Shown: in pieces, positions 1 to 14,049 of the stretch
Numbering within the stretch: position 1 is the stretch's first letter
Layout of the letters: each line of letters starts with the position of its first letter
NCBI GenBank assembly: GCA_030620095.1
Contig: JAUTXW010000069.1
Coordinates: forward strand, 1,298,501 to 1,362,500
Direction of reading: 5' to 3'
DNA: 64,000 bases
DNA from: Kuschelorhynchus macadamiae
Lineage: Eukaryota; Arthropoda; Insecta; Coleoptera; Curculionidae
Notes under the pieces: generated by a model
What the model was told of the DNA's origin: nothing
Database searches by the model: none
The model's input: the letters and a program-made list of their open reading frames with translations, nothing else
Position numbers and translations under genes: made by a program

Positions 1-785
1 TACTACGGGAGGTAGATTTATATCTTTTATTTCTTCCTTTACCGAATCTATAATTGGTACTGATCGTGATAATGTGTCTGGAACGACGTTTTCTTTTCCT
101 TTCCGATGTACAACATCAAAAACGAATCGCCCATCTTGCTATTCGTCCTACGGGGTCCTTGATTGAATTCAACCATTTCAAACTATAATGGTCGGTGATA
201 ACAGTAAATTTTGTTCCCTCTAAGTATGGTCGAGGTTTTTCAATAGCAAATAAGACAGCAAGGCACTCTTTTTCTGTCGTCGTGAACTTTCTTTCATTTT
301 TCGTTAAAGAACGGCTAAGATAACAAATAACACGTTCTTCATTATCTTGAACCTGGGAAAGGACAGCACCGAGTCCGAAGTCTGAGGCATCACATTGCAC
401 GACAAAAGGTTTATCAAAATCAGGGCATGATAGAACAGGTGCTTTTACAAGGCGTTCTTTGATTGTATTAAAAGCTAATTCGCAATTTTGGTCCCAATTA
501 AATTTAATATTTTTTCTTGTGAGTGAGCAAAGAGGGGCTATTATGGTCGAAAATTTTGGGACAAACCTACGATACCACGATGCGAGTCCGATACTTCGCC
601 TTACTTCCTTAACAGATTTCGACGTGGGGATGGTCAAAATTGGCTCTATTTTCTCAGGATCAACCAGAAGACCGGACGCGCTGACAACATAGCCCAAATA
701 TTTGAGTTCTGTATTACAAAAGACACACTTTTCTTTATTCAGAGTTAAACCAGCACAAACAAGACGGTTTGTTACTTCACGCAGT
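1..785 (-). pseudogene. Gypsy-type pol fragment: RT thumb/connection and RNase H
   Basis: Read on the minus strand, this begins near 780 in the end of a Ty3/Gypsy reverse transcriptase (LTLNKEKCVF, then LKYLGYVVSASGL). It continues through the connection (ASWYRRFVPKFS) into RNase H, where FVVQCDASDFGLGAVLSQ, the TTEKECLAVLFAI block and FTVITDHYSLKWL are visible. After a stop at 116 the shifted frame resumes with an HRKGKENVVPDTLSR motif, the usual end of RNase H, and runs off the window at position 1. The RT catalytic YxDD region is absent: sequence upstream of 785 jumps to a duplicated linker. With one frameshift and the core deletion it cannot encode working polymerase. Assignment to Gypsy is firm; the clade is not determined. 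Confidence 0.93.
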
Positions 786-1114
786 CAAGATTATCACCCA
801 TTTTTGAAAAGGTTTCTTCTACAAAGTCATTCAGTTCTTGTTGTTGATCAGCTGAAAGTGTTTCACGGCAGTTTGATTGGATAGCACAGGAACAACCTTA
901 ATACACAAAAGCCAATCACCTATTTTCATCATTATATATCATTGCAACAAACTTCAAGCTATAGCGCACGTGAAAGTGGGTCGTATCTTTGCTTGATAGG
1001 AGATGAATTAGATTACCAGCTCTACTAGTACAGTCAAGTCACCCATTTTTGAAAAGGTTTCTTCTACAAAGTCATTCAGTTCTTGTTGTTGATCAGCTGA
1101 AAGTGTTTCACGGC
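782..1114 (-). repeat. Direct duplication (782-869 and 1031-1114) at the gag/pol junction
   Basis: A 76-bp sequence at 794-869 recurs exactly at 1039-1114. The match extends through an 8-bp shared start (782-789 and 1031-1038) broken by a 4-bp insertion in the first copy. The copies lie 169 bp apart in direct orientation. On the minus strand each reads as the acidic linker between protease and RT (ETLSADQQQELNDF). The duplication sits exactly where about 500-600 bp of RT fingers and palm should be, so it probably marks the rearrangement that removed them. Confidence 0.9.
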
Positions 1115-2877
1115 TTTGAATAGCTAATAGCATCAGTTGTACTTGAACGAAACTTCCATTCACCAGTATACAAGTCAGGAACGATTCCCATTCTGGTCCA
1201 AAAATCTATTCCCAATATTAGAGAGTGAGGAAGGGATGGAACAACAAGAACATCCATGAGAACTACACGGTCTCGAAGTTGGATAGGAAGTTGCACAGAT
1301 CCAATGACATCACACGATTCACCATTCGCCACAGTGCAATGAGAGTTACTTAAATTAAATTTACACAAGGGTTTCAGAATTTTCCAACCAGCTTCACCAA
1401 GTATGATTTTAGAAGCTGCACTATCTAATAATCCAAGAACTTTTATGCCGAATATATTTAAATTTAAGTATGGTCTTTGATCATCTTTAGCATGAGCTAA
1501 TACATAATCAAATAAAATTTTAGGACGAATTGAGGCCTCTAAATCAATAGACGGTAGGCAAGACATTCGGCCTAATGCCTCGCCTGATTTACGTTTTTTT
1601 GAACAAGTTGTGCATGTTTTTGAGGTGACCTCATCTTTTCCACAGCGGTAACAAAACATTCTTTTCGGATTAGGGCATTGACGAAATCTATGTCCCGCTT
1701 GACGACAATTCCAACATGACGGTTTTTCTCCCGATATGACATCCACCACAATACTTTCAAAATTATTGGAGTCCGTATTATTTTGTATTCCTTGATCGTT
1801 AATGTCTGATGAAAGGTGGGGATCAATTGTGTTTAGATGATAATTAGGTCTGTGATAGGAAAGTTCAGGTTCTAACATTTGTCTGAAATTAGTCGGCGGC
1901 GGTTCAAATCTTTGAACACGCTGTTCGGTTTCTTCTATCGCACGGCTCGAACGAATAAGTTCTTTAACGGAAGAAATTTGATGAGTTGCAAGGCGGGTTT
2001 GCAAATAAGGCAAAAGATTACGTCTAAGTAATTGAAGCTTTGTCTCCTCTGAAGGTGGTTGAGGTAGCTTACGAAACAAGTTCTCCATGGCAACAACGAA
2101 ACCTATTACCCTTTCTTGAGAACCCTGGGTACGACGTCTGATTTCATCCCACAATGAAAATTCATAGTCATAAGGCATGAAAGGATCTCGAAGCTGAGCT
2201 AATAGATCATCCCAACTATGAAAATTGCAATTTCGATACCATAAAAGCGCATCCTTTGTGAATAGCTCTGGAGCTGACCTCAATAATTGTTCTTTACTTA
2301 CTCCTCTGGACAATCTTAATTCCTCGATTATTTCCAAAAAGTTAGATAGGCTTCCTTGTCCATCATATTTTATGTTCCAACGGCTAATATCCTTATACGG
2401 GGGAATTGCATCGGCTAATGTATGAGAATAATTATTAGTGGAACCACGAAATGGTGAAAATTGAAAATTATCCAATCGATCTGCAAAGTCAAGAAAAGGA
2501 AGAGAATGCGATAAAGTTTCATTATGCTGAGTAGAATTTATATGTGGAATTTGTGAAGTGAATGAATCTGGTTCACTAAATCGAACCTGTGAATGTCGCC
2601 GATTATCAACAATCGAAAGAGGATTGAGATATTGTATGTTCACACTTGGATTGGTGCAATTTGTTTTATTACTGACTCCACCAGGTAAAGACAAAGTTCT
2701 ACTGGGATTGACATTGTTAACACCTATCGAATAGTTTCTATTTACCGGAAAATTTGATGGTCGATTATTAGGTTGCGGAATAATGGGAAAACTGAAAGAT
2801 TCTATTTTCGGAGGATCTAGGAGCGGTTGTGGAAGATCTCGGTACCTGAAGTTGAATATGAGAAATAGGAGCGTCAA
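1108..2877 (-). pseudogene. Gypsy-type gag-protease ORF, N-terminus displaced by a frameshift
   Basis: A 589-residue open frame. Residues about 160-350 form a retrotransposon Gag capsid-like region (WNIKYDGQGSLSNFLEII, then LWYRNCNFHSWDDLL and LRDPFMPYDYEFSLWDEI). A CCHC zinc knuckle, CWNCRQAGHRFRQC, lies at about 386-400. A second, imperfect knuckle (CYRCGKDEVTSKTC, with V in the histidine position) follows. A retropepsin-like domain begins near residue 470: its active-site motif reads LLDSAAS and the later ILGIDF motif is intact. The frame ends shortly after the protease. The linker to RT continues in another frame from about 1115 downward. The first residues overlap a different Gag frame, so the initiator in this frame is probably not real. 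Confidence 0.92.
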
Positions 2878-3037
2878 TCAAAGATTGAACTTCAATGTTT
2901 TCAGTTTGTACGATAGTTGCTGGGTGTACATTAATATTTGTATCTGGGACACGTCTTTCACGTTCACTATTAGAAGATGGCAAGATGTTAGAATTTTCAC
3001 GGGCTTGAGGATTGGATAAATCAATTACTTCATCCAA
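2768..3037 (-). pseudogene. Gag fragment in a second frame
   Basis: A short open frame (MDEVIDLSNPQARENSN at its start) overlaps the beginning of the main Gag frame by about 110 bp. It appears to be the Gag segment between the N-terminal domain at 3226-3681 and the capsid region, displaced by an indel near 2780-2870. It is low complexity and rich in S, N, T and E, with no fold recognised. Assignment rests on its position and strand inside the element. Confidence 0.6.
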
Positions 3038-3225
3038 CTCGATTAAGCAATCGCTGGAGTAGACAGCAGCAGGCTGAGTGTTTGTATTCCTGGAATTTGT
3101 GGATACTTGAGAAGCAGAAATAGTTTTCCAACAGTTAACATAAGCGATATCATTTTGTTTTTGATTGGTGGAAGATTGAGTAAAATTTTCAATTGGTTCC
3201 CTATTTTCAGGTAAATTTGGTGGTT

Positions 3226-3681
3226 CTAGTCATAGGATACATGTGCTTCCAAGTTATCAGTTTCTCGCGGTACACTCGTAAAACTATTACATTTATGATC
3301 AATATCCTTTTCAAGTGCTGCATGCCTTGTTTCTAAGTTATTTTTTAAAATATTGTCTGGCTCACAAGCAGTATTAATGCGTGATATACGTAATTTAATG
3401 TGTTCCAATAATTTACTTATCTTCTTACGCTCATTTTCTTTATTTTCGATATCAATATTTAAAATATCCCGCTCTATGGAATATAATTTCGCTCCGCATA
3501 AACAAAGTTCACTAACTGTTTCGTACGGTGAAGATGTCGGTGGCTGAACACGACCTTCACGCTCCATGCGCAAAGCTCCTCTTAATTCAGCTCTTTTCTG
3601 AACAAAACTACCGGTTATTGGTAATCCGCGTACCGTTAACTCGTATTTTAGCTCTTCACTACCAAGTAGATTAACGTCCAT
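3226..3681 (-). pseudogene. Gypsy-type Gag N-terminus (SAP-like start)
   Basis: A 151-residue frame opening with MDVNLLGSEELKYELTVRGL and a following KRAELRGALR stretch. This SAP-like helix pair is often seen at the start of insect Gypsy Gag proteins. The rest is predicted charged helix (IENKENERKKISKLLEHI) and could form a coiled coil. A stop at 3226 and a gap of about 190 bp separate it from the next Gag piece, so the protein is broken in at least two places. The ATG at 3681 is the likely original Gag start, because non-coding leader follows upstream. Confidence 0.75.
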
Positions 3682-4235
3682 CTTTAATTACAAAACTCTT
3701 AAATTGAGAATTTTATTTAAGTATTCTTATAAAAATTTACGTATTTGTATGTCCAAACTGGACAACCCGACCACAAGCCACAAAAAAAATTTTAAAAAAT
3801 AATAAAAAAAAACCACAAAAATATATACCTACAATCTTAAACCCTGTATAATATAGGTTAACAACCTAGTAACAGAATTATATTACAACCAGAATAAAAT
3901 CTAGATTGGTTTGCGATAAATCAAAATTTTTTAGCAAAATTAGTTTTTTTTGTTTTAAGGCTCTATAAAAATTATACTATAAACAATTTTACCCTAAAAA
4001 CATTAAATCAGAAAAAAATGCTTTATATCTCGGTGTATATATGCGCAATTAATTTAATCAGTTCAATCAACAGAATGAACAAATCACCAATATATGAAAA
4101 AAATTATCAATAAATCATACCTACTATACACTATATCAATAAATACCTGAAATAAAATCAGTACTCTAAGCATATACACCTACTATGAATGATCATTTAG
4201 AAAAAAAATAAAAAATTCATATATCATATACCACA

Positions 4236-4283
<48 letters not shown>

Positions 4284-4710
4284 CACCCTGTATTTCATCT
4301 ACTAATTTAAAAATACTCTATCTGTATTCACCTATATAATATTTTGAAAATAAAAATCCCAAATTTTTCAATAACTTCTATAAGATTATTCAATATCAAT
4401 AACCATTACTAACATTATGCTATATGCCTTAATTTGCAGAAATATCAGTCGTTAATTTTCACTATTAACTATAAAAAAACAAAATTCAAGTTAAATATCT
4501 AGATAAGTAAATATTTTACCACAATTATAGTAACACAAAATATTTACGAAAAAAAACACAAATGCTAAATCCAACATAAAAAGTAAAGAGCCAAGAGTCT
4601 AACTCTGTACTATATCAAATATGAACTATAGCTGGAGAAATTCCTAGGTTAACAATATAAATTAAATAGCCAAATTTGCCAATACATCTACTACGCAGCT
4701 AAAATACAAG
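3682..4710 (-). other. Untranslated leader of the Gypsy element
   Basis: About 1 kb of very AT-rich sequence between the Gag start and the putative primer binding site. No coding frame is visible on either strand. It contains an AT dinucleotide array near 4238-4282. A leader this long is unusual but fits an LTR element read on the minus strand. Confidence 0.5.
4238..4282. repeat. (TA)n microsatellite
   Basis: Uninterrupted TA dinucleotide run of about 42 bp inside the leader of the Gypsy element, followed by AACACCCTG, a sequence resembling the CAGGGTG ends found elsewhere in the window. Confidence 0.95.
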
Positions 4711-4722
4711 TTTTGGGCGCCA
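4711..4722 (-). promoter_or_regulatory. Putative tRNA primer binding site of the Gypsy element
   Basis: On the minus strand this reads TGGCGCCCAAAA, matching the TGGCGCCCAA core used as a lysine-tRNA-like primer site by several insect Gypsy elements and by retroviruses. It lies three bases inside a sequence ending in TAACA on the minus strand, as expected just downstream of a 5' LTR. Position and orientation agree with the gag and pol pieces. Confidence 0.65.
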
Positions 4723-4725
4723 ATT

Positions 4726-5210
4726 TGTTAAAATTGAATAAAAGTATAATAAAATATTAAAGATTGATTTTAATATTAATAAAGTTTGAAATGTTAAAGG
4801 GAGAACTGTTGAACCGTTATCGATCTCTCGGCGAGGACTTTGAAACTCGGCCGCTAGATGGATTTGGTGGTACTCTTTGGTTTTCCAAGGTCTATAGGGC
4901 AGGGCTGCCGTCGGCTAACTAGATAACTAGTGATCGGTAGAGTGGGTCGGGGTAAAAATAGAAGAAGTATGCGCCACCTGTTTTTATGGACCATAAAAGA
5001 AAGCCCGAGACCGGATGAACTTAAGAAAAACAGGAAAACTACAAAAACTTTACAATAACACCAATATCCTTAATATTAAAAAATATATTTACGAAAACTT
5101 ACCGTTATAGCCTTATATAGTTTATACATAGATTATAGTCACACTTAGTTCATATATAGTTTAATAAATGAGATTAAAGACATATTAATAATTATTACCT
5201 TCTCTTACGA
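4726..5210 (-). mobile_element. Putative 5' LTR of the Gypsy element (outer edge uncertain)
   Basis: In plus orientation the segment opens TGTTAAAATTG and continues through a conspicuously GC-richer block at 4800-5000 before returning to AT-rich DNA. Its inner edge is set by the adjacent primer binding site. The outer edge cannot be fixed because the partner LTR is outside the window; 5210 is only a guess, taken before the GA/TA microsatellite. Confidence 0.5.
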
Positions 5211-5227
5211 CTATTTCCTGAGTATGA

Positions 5228-8600
<3,373 letters not shown>

Positions 8601-9419
8601 CACGTTCTACTTGGCAACACGACAGAAAATTGATATTATGTGCTTTCCATCCAGCATGTATGCAGTAAAGCACCTCAGGCTAAAATGGCTTTTTATCTAC
8701 AAAAAGGGATGTATGACGAAATTATTAGGTTTAAAAAGAAAAGTACGACCTATAGCAGAAAATTCGTCAAATGGAAAAAAGCTACAAAGTCCAAAAGCTG
8801 AATATTCCGAACATCAATTGCATAAACGTTACATTTTCAAAAAGCAGCTTGCAACACCGTAAAAGCTTATTCATTTGAAATTAGTTACTGATGACAGAAA
8901 CAGTAAAAAGCGAGACGGAGCTATGGATATGTGATAGTTGTTCAAATTGACACTCCAGGAGCAAAAGGTAAGTACTATACAGAAAATAAAGATGTGAAAG
9001 ATGGCGACTGAGCAAGTATCACAGAAATAAAAAATTACGATAGTTAGAAATTACAAAACAAAAGAAATAAATCGAAAATTATTTTTCTCCACCCAAATCT
9101 TGAAAGGGCACAAAATGAAAACATTATTAGTCTTACAGTTGGTACAAGATTGGATATTTCTTTCCGGTTTTGAATGAAGCTACTGATATCATGGAACATC
9201 GAGAGCTATACAATTTAGCAGGAAGAATCGATGGTGAGGAGATGAAAACTAGGAAAGTACATCAAAAAAGCCCTTTCAAACTGGGGTTTCCAGCAGAGCA
9301 AAAGTATGCATTACTCTCTCCAAATCTATGACCAAGAAGATCTTATTTTAACCATTTCCTGAATCTTCAGGGATAAGTATCTCACCTGAACAGGCTATCT
9401 GGGACATTAGGGTAAACTG
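8601..9419 (+). other. Unassigned stretch with an 83-codon open frame
   Basis: An open frame at 8611-8862 (83 codons, basic, KKGCMTKLLGLKRKVRP in the middle) and a further open patch near 9165-9350 on the same strand precede the endonuclease of a non-LTR element. They might be remains of that element's first ORF. I recognise no domain, so function and status are unknown. Confidence 0.25.
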
Positions 9420-10395
9420 CAGTCTGGGAATTTCCAGCCAGCAAGAAACAAGTTGAATGAAATAAATTTTTTAGTATTATATAATATCAGCATCTGCTGT
9501 CTAACAGCAGATGGATGGTTATGTCCTTGCTGGACTCTTTGCTTGGATACAATACACTGGTGAAAGAACGGCAATTCTAGTCAGAAACAATTTTGAATAT
9601 ACCACCTTGGACAACATATTTGTTAATTTTAATTTAGAATCACAGACAATTACTGCAGAATTACGCTTTCTGATCATCCTCCTCCAATATTCCCACTTAA
9701 GTCTCTAATAGATATGAACAAAATTCTGGAGTTCCTAAATGACTTATATGGACAAAGTAATTCTGACAAACTTTTATCCGAACTAAAGAACTATAAGCAA
9801 TCAATTAAAGCAGCAAAGGTTGCAGCTAATGATTCCGGGAGAAAGCTTTGTTTTCCATAAGATATATTTTATCGAGGTTAGAGACATCATCAACAACCTT
9901 GTAAATAAAAACGGACATGGTCTCTTGGGAAAAAGTGATAACAAAAAAAAAAGCTCATGGGAAAAAAATTGATGACAATAAAAATATATTAATTTATTTT
10001 AGTATGTAGGTAAAAAGTTCATTTTTGTTTTTTATGCCATTCCACCAACTAAAAATTTACAAACAGTCCCATATTGCCCCTCTAAATCTGGCGCTAGTCT
10101 AAATGTTAAATTGATAAAAATCTATTAAGCATTCCTCTTACAAGATTTATAACCAGTTGTATTCCAGAAAAATGTTTTCTGTTACTCCAGTTTTAAGAAA
10201 GGAGGTATCAATAATGTTTCAAATCATATATGAATTTCTTTTCTTCCTATAATATCCAAAATATTTGAAAAATGTCTAGTTAACAAAATTACTAATCATT
10301 CCCGGAGTAACAATTTATTTTCATGTAGAAAACTTGGTTTTAGGAGAGGGAAAAGCACTACATTATGTATCCTGAAATTAACATCACATATCGCC
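9420..10395 (+). pseudogene. Non-LTR retrotransposon, 5' half: endonuclease and start of RT
   Basis: Plus-strand CR1/Jockey-type remnant. The endonuclease starts near 9435 (ARNKLNEINFLVLYNI, then CCLTADGW where family members usually have LTETW) and continues at 9520-9650 with AILVRNNFEYTTLDNI. A charged linker follows at 9770-9840 (LLSELKNYKQSIKAAKVA). RT begins near 9880 (EVRDIINNL) and resumes at 10215-10385 with ISFLPIISKIFEKCL and LGFRRGKSTTLCIL. Several frameshifts and stops separate these blocks. At about 10395 it ends abruptly against a minus-strand element. The thumb region of a plus-strand copy resumes at 12895, so the two may be halves of one interrupted element. Confidence 0.78.
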
Positions 10396-12120
10396 TTCAG
10401 CTTCTTAAGTAGCAACCGATAGTTCACGCTATTGAATGCTTTCCCAAGTCAATGTAAATCCTTGAGAGCAATTTTTCACACACTCCATGAGATAGTCCTG
10501 AAACACTCCCAAATTCATTGCTATGGACCTGCCTTTAAATATTTCATGCTCGTCCAGTGTCCAAAAATATTATTGGTCAAAATGGACTCAAAACCTTTGG
10601 ATATAGTTCGTAATAAGCTGACACCCTATAATTCCCAATATGCCTCCTAGAACCCGATTTATGAATAGCAAAAAGCCAGGGATACTTCCACTGAATTGGA
10701 AAGAAGCCTCGAATGAAGACAGTTGTAAAATTCAGCTTGCAAGTGAAAGGGAAGCTGCAAGTGAAACACCAGAGCTCCATCAGAACCAATGCTCTTCCTC
10801 ACATCCAAATAATTTCAAAACCTAATCAAACGTAAAGGTGCGGTGGATTAAGGACTTACATTCTGACAGTTGTTCATCTTCACATTGCATATCTGGGTGA
10901 TCTTTGTAGCAGTTCTCAAAATGTTCTGCAAAAGCATTGGCAATTTGTTCTGGTGTTTGTAGACCCTTATTGTTAAATTCAATTGTTTTGCCAGTGCTTT
11001 TCTTCAGGGAAGTAACATAAGACAAAAATGTATAATATGAATTCATATTTTCGGTATTTGTACATAAAACAGGTAGCTCAGATCTATTAAATAATTTGAT
11101 TATATCTGAAGTTTAGAACAGTGAATATAATCATCTTGACACTTGTATCGTTTATATTTATTGTAAGGTTTATTCTTTTTGTTTTTTACGTTTTTTGTGT
11201 CTTTAGTGTATCAAACTGGATATTTCTTTTGTTTCCTGTATATTTTGGGCACATTCTTCTCAAAACCTGACCGTAAAACTTTATAAAATTGTACCACATA
11301 GTCAACATCTGAGGAAGACTCATTCAACCATCTCCAGTCACCTTTACATTTGGTGATATTTAAAAAATAACCAATTTTTAACAGTCTGCTTTGTGAAAGT
11401 TATACAGGATATTGTGGTCAGGTTCAAACGCTAGATTTGTTGATAGGGGAAAATTGATTTCAAGAGGCTAGTGATGCTGTATGACGTTAGAGTGGCAATT
11501 GTGCTATTTTAACTGTAACATCTGCCATTTCATTGTAAAACATAAGATCCAGAAACCAACCAAACTCGCTTGGAATTTGGTGTAGTTCATTAAGAAAAAT
11601 TCCACTGATTAACATGTCTGCGGTAGGTGATGATAGTTGTGACGGAACCATGAAGCCCACCTTGCTGATCCATTTGACTCTAGATAAGTTATAATCCCCT
11701 GTAATAAGTAACTTGACATATTCATATTTGTTTCTATGAGCTTCTAAAGTTTTGATACATGTCTCATGACTTACTGGTGGTTGGAAGGAAAATAGACACA
11801 TCTAATATTTAGAGTTTCATTTCCTGCTTTTACCAGGACCCACAAATCATCATAAGTTGTCAATTAGAGTCAAAAACCGACTTAACTGCTATTAGTGTAC
11901 CATCATCCCATGTACAGTTCAGAACCTCGTACTGCCTACCTGACTGATACACTGTATAATCCAAGTCGAACAATTTTTCACTGTTGATGAGTCAAAAGCC
12001 ATGTTTCATAGAGCAATATGAAACTGTAGTTTGCTGCTTTCACTATGTTGGTAAGTTCAACTATTTTAGTCCGAAGTCTACCGACGTTTTGGTTGGTTAG
12101 AGTGTGCATCATCTGATACT
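10396..12120 (-). pseudogene. Non-LTR retrotransposon: endonuclease, linker and RT start
   Basis: Minus-strand CR1/Jockey-type remnant. The endonuclease starts near 12110 (NQNVGRLRTKIVELTNIV, then YETWL) and continues at 11487-11801 (LLITGDYNLSRVKW, SPTADMLISGIFLNEL, GWFLDLMFYN). The linker at 10822-11046 includes FLSYVTSLKKSTGK and IANAFAEHFENCY. RT opens at 10577-10789 with FFPIQWKYPWLFAIHKSG and NYRVSA. A further RT motif, IYIDLGKAFNSVNYRLLLKK, lies near 10395-10460. Frameshifts separate every block and the RT palm core and 3' end are missing. Its RT end abuts a plus-strand RT fragment at about 10395. Confidence 0.82.
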
Positions 12121-12179
12121 CTATCAATGGTCATTGGCACCACAAAACCACATAATGTTTGGTATTTTGTAATTTCTTG

Positions 12180-12895
12180 TTTATTGTGACAGGGGAGGTT
12201 AAAGTTAAAGAATAGAAAAGAAGTTTAGTTGCGCCAGTACAATAATTACACAAACCTTGTAAAAAGGTACAGAATGTGTCACAAATTGAATTTTAAATTA
12301 ATCTAAGTATAAATAACAATCTTAAAGTCTAACTATTAGAAATTTAAAGCTTTCAGAAAATGTTTCTCAGGGCATTTTAGTTCATTTAGTACCCTATTCC
12401 AAATTTTAAGAAGGCTATATTTACCATGTTTTATATACATGTATATATTATTTTCTCTGACAGCAGATCATTTTTTGTTCTTATGTTACATGTATGTGTT
12501 TTGCTGGGATCATTAAATAAATGCATATTTTGTAAAACAAATCTTATTGACTCAAAAACATACAAGTTTACAACAGTGAAAAGCGTATTCCACAGAGTTT
12601 TCCCAAAATATGATACCATGCCCTACCCTCGATATGATATGTGCATAATACACCAGCATTGTGACATCAAAACCAACCTCATCCACCAGAACTCTAATAG
12701 CATAGCAATACCCCGAGAGCCTACCCAACATATTCTCAATATGGCTTTTCCAATCCAATCTTTGATCAATTGTCGTACCCAAAAACAATATCTTGTTGGT
12801 GGTTGAAAAAGATATACTATTTCCTATGTCATATAAAACAGGTTCGGCAGCCCTTACTGAGTATTTAAGAATTTATGTCTTTTCATCATTCATTA
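12180..12895 (-). pseudogene. Non-LTR retrotransposon 3' end: RT thumb
   Basis: Reading minus from 12895: NLVMNDEKTQILKYS, then FLGTTIDQRLDWKSHIENML, SGYCYAIRVLVDEVGF and GIIFWENSVEYAF. These are the RT thumb and C-terminal region of a CR1/Jockey-type element. The frame changes near 12550 and decays through an IWNRVLNELK-like C-terminal motif around 12340-12400. The next element in the same orientation starts at 12120, so this 3' end belongs to a different copy. It diverges head to head from the plus-strand thumb at 12903. Confidence 0.8.
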
Positions 12896-13810
12896 CTAGA
12901 TTGTGTCTAGTTCTTTAACATATAAAAATACAAACATAAAATCAACTGAAGAAGTCTCTTTTTTGGGGGTAAGATTAGATCAGTGGGTAAATTGGAAGTC
13001 CCATGTTAAACAGCTTGCAGCAGGGGTCAGTAGGTATGGCTATGCTCTTCGAGTTATTCATAATAATGGTGAGTGGCAAGTATCTCTCACAGCATATCAT
13101 GCATATGTCCAGTCTCATATTGTCTATGGTGTAATATTTTAGGGAAATTCTGTTGAATCAGATCGAATATTTTTATTACAAAAAAAATGCATACATATTG
13201 TATTTGGCATGGGATGCCAAGACAGCTGCAGGGAGGTATTCCGGGAAGCTGGTATACCTATTTTGTACAGCCTCTATATTCTCGAATGTGTTAAGTTTTT
13301 AATTAATAACTTTTCCCTTTTATCTGATAAGATGCGACAACATTCTTATGATATAAAATTTAAAACAAGCCTCAAGACTGAAAAACCAAACTTTACATTT
13401 GTACAAAGAAATGTTGTATTTAACATAATTAAAGTCTTAGATATGCTCCATGTACCTTTCAGGCAACAGCCATCTGGTAAGGTTTTGCATAGGCTTAAAG
13501 CATTTTTAAAAAAGAGAGCATACTACAGTCTTGAGAGAATTTTTTGAGGATGTTAACAGTATAAATGAGGCAATGCACTAAATATAAACTTGTTCCTTTA
13601 TAGATTAGTTTTATCATAATTTTATTGTATTTTTTAACTGAATTTAAATGTTGATTTGTTTTATGTTTTATTATAATCTTATTGTCTTTAAGTTTATTTA
13701 ACTGTAGGTATTTCTAGTTTTAAGACCTATTGTGACATGATCCATACCCCAATTGGGGTCATAGCATAAGTATTACCCTGTAATATATTAGAAGATTAAA
13801 TAAAAAACTA
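12896..13810 (+). pseudogene. Non-LTR retrotransposon 3' end: RT thumb and 3' UTR
   Basis: Plus-strand RT C-terminal region. VSFLGVRLDQWVNWKSHV and VSRYGYALRVIHNNGEWQ lie at 12903-13142. After a stop at 13139-13141 the frame continues (NSVESDRIFLLQ, then the 13209-13547 block with MGCQDSCREVFREAGIPIL and FLKKRAYYSLERIF). It ends with a TGA at 13545-13547. A 3' UTR of about 250 bp follows, ending near GAAGATTAAATAAAAAACT. It could be the far half of the plus-strand element at 9420-10395. The same thumb motif is seen in minus-strand copies nearby but diverged. Confidence 0.85.
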
Positions 13811-14049
13811 AACCATTCCTTAAATACATCAAGTGAGCTTACTAGGCTTTGCCCTGACATCCACCTTATCAGACTCATTTATTGTCAGAAAAGTATCATC
13901 CACATACATAACTTCTTCTCTCTAATATATACAGCCAGGGATCCAATATACACCTTTCCTAACATCTGATGGATTGTCTAATTTGAAGTATAAGCAATCT
14001 TTGCTTTAACCTGTCTTGTACATTTTAAAAATCTGAATTACCATTACCA

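Noticed and set aside
459..884. Plus-strand open frames at 459-692 and 702-884
   Set aside because: Antisense to Gypsy RNase H and RT.
12426..12806. 126-codon plus-strand open frame
   Set aside because: Antisense to the minus-strand RT thumb at 12180-12895, which has clear family motifs.
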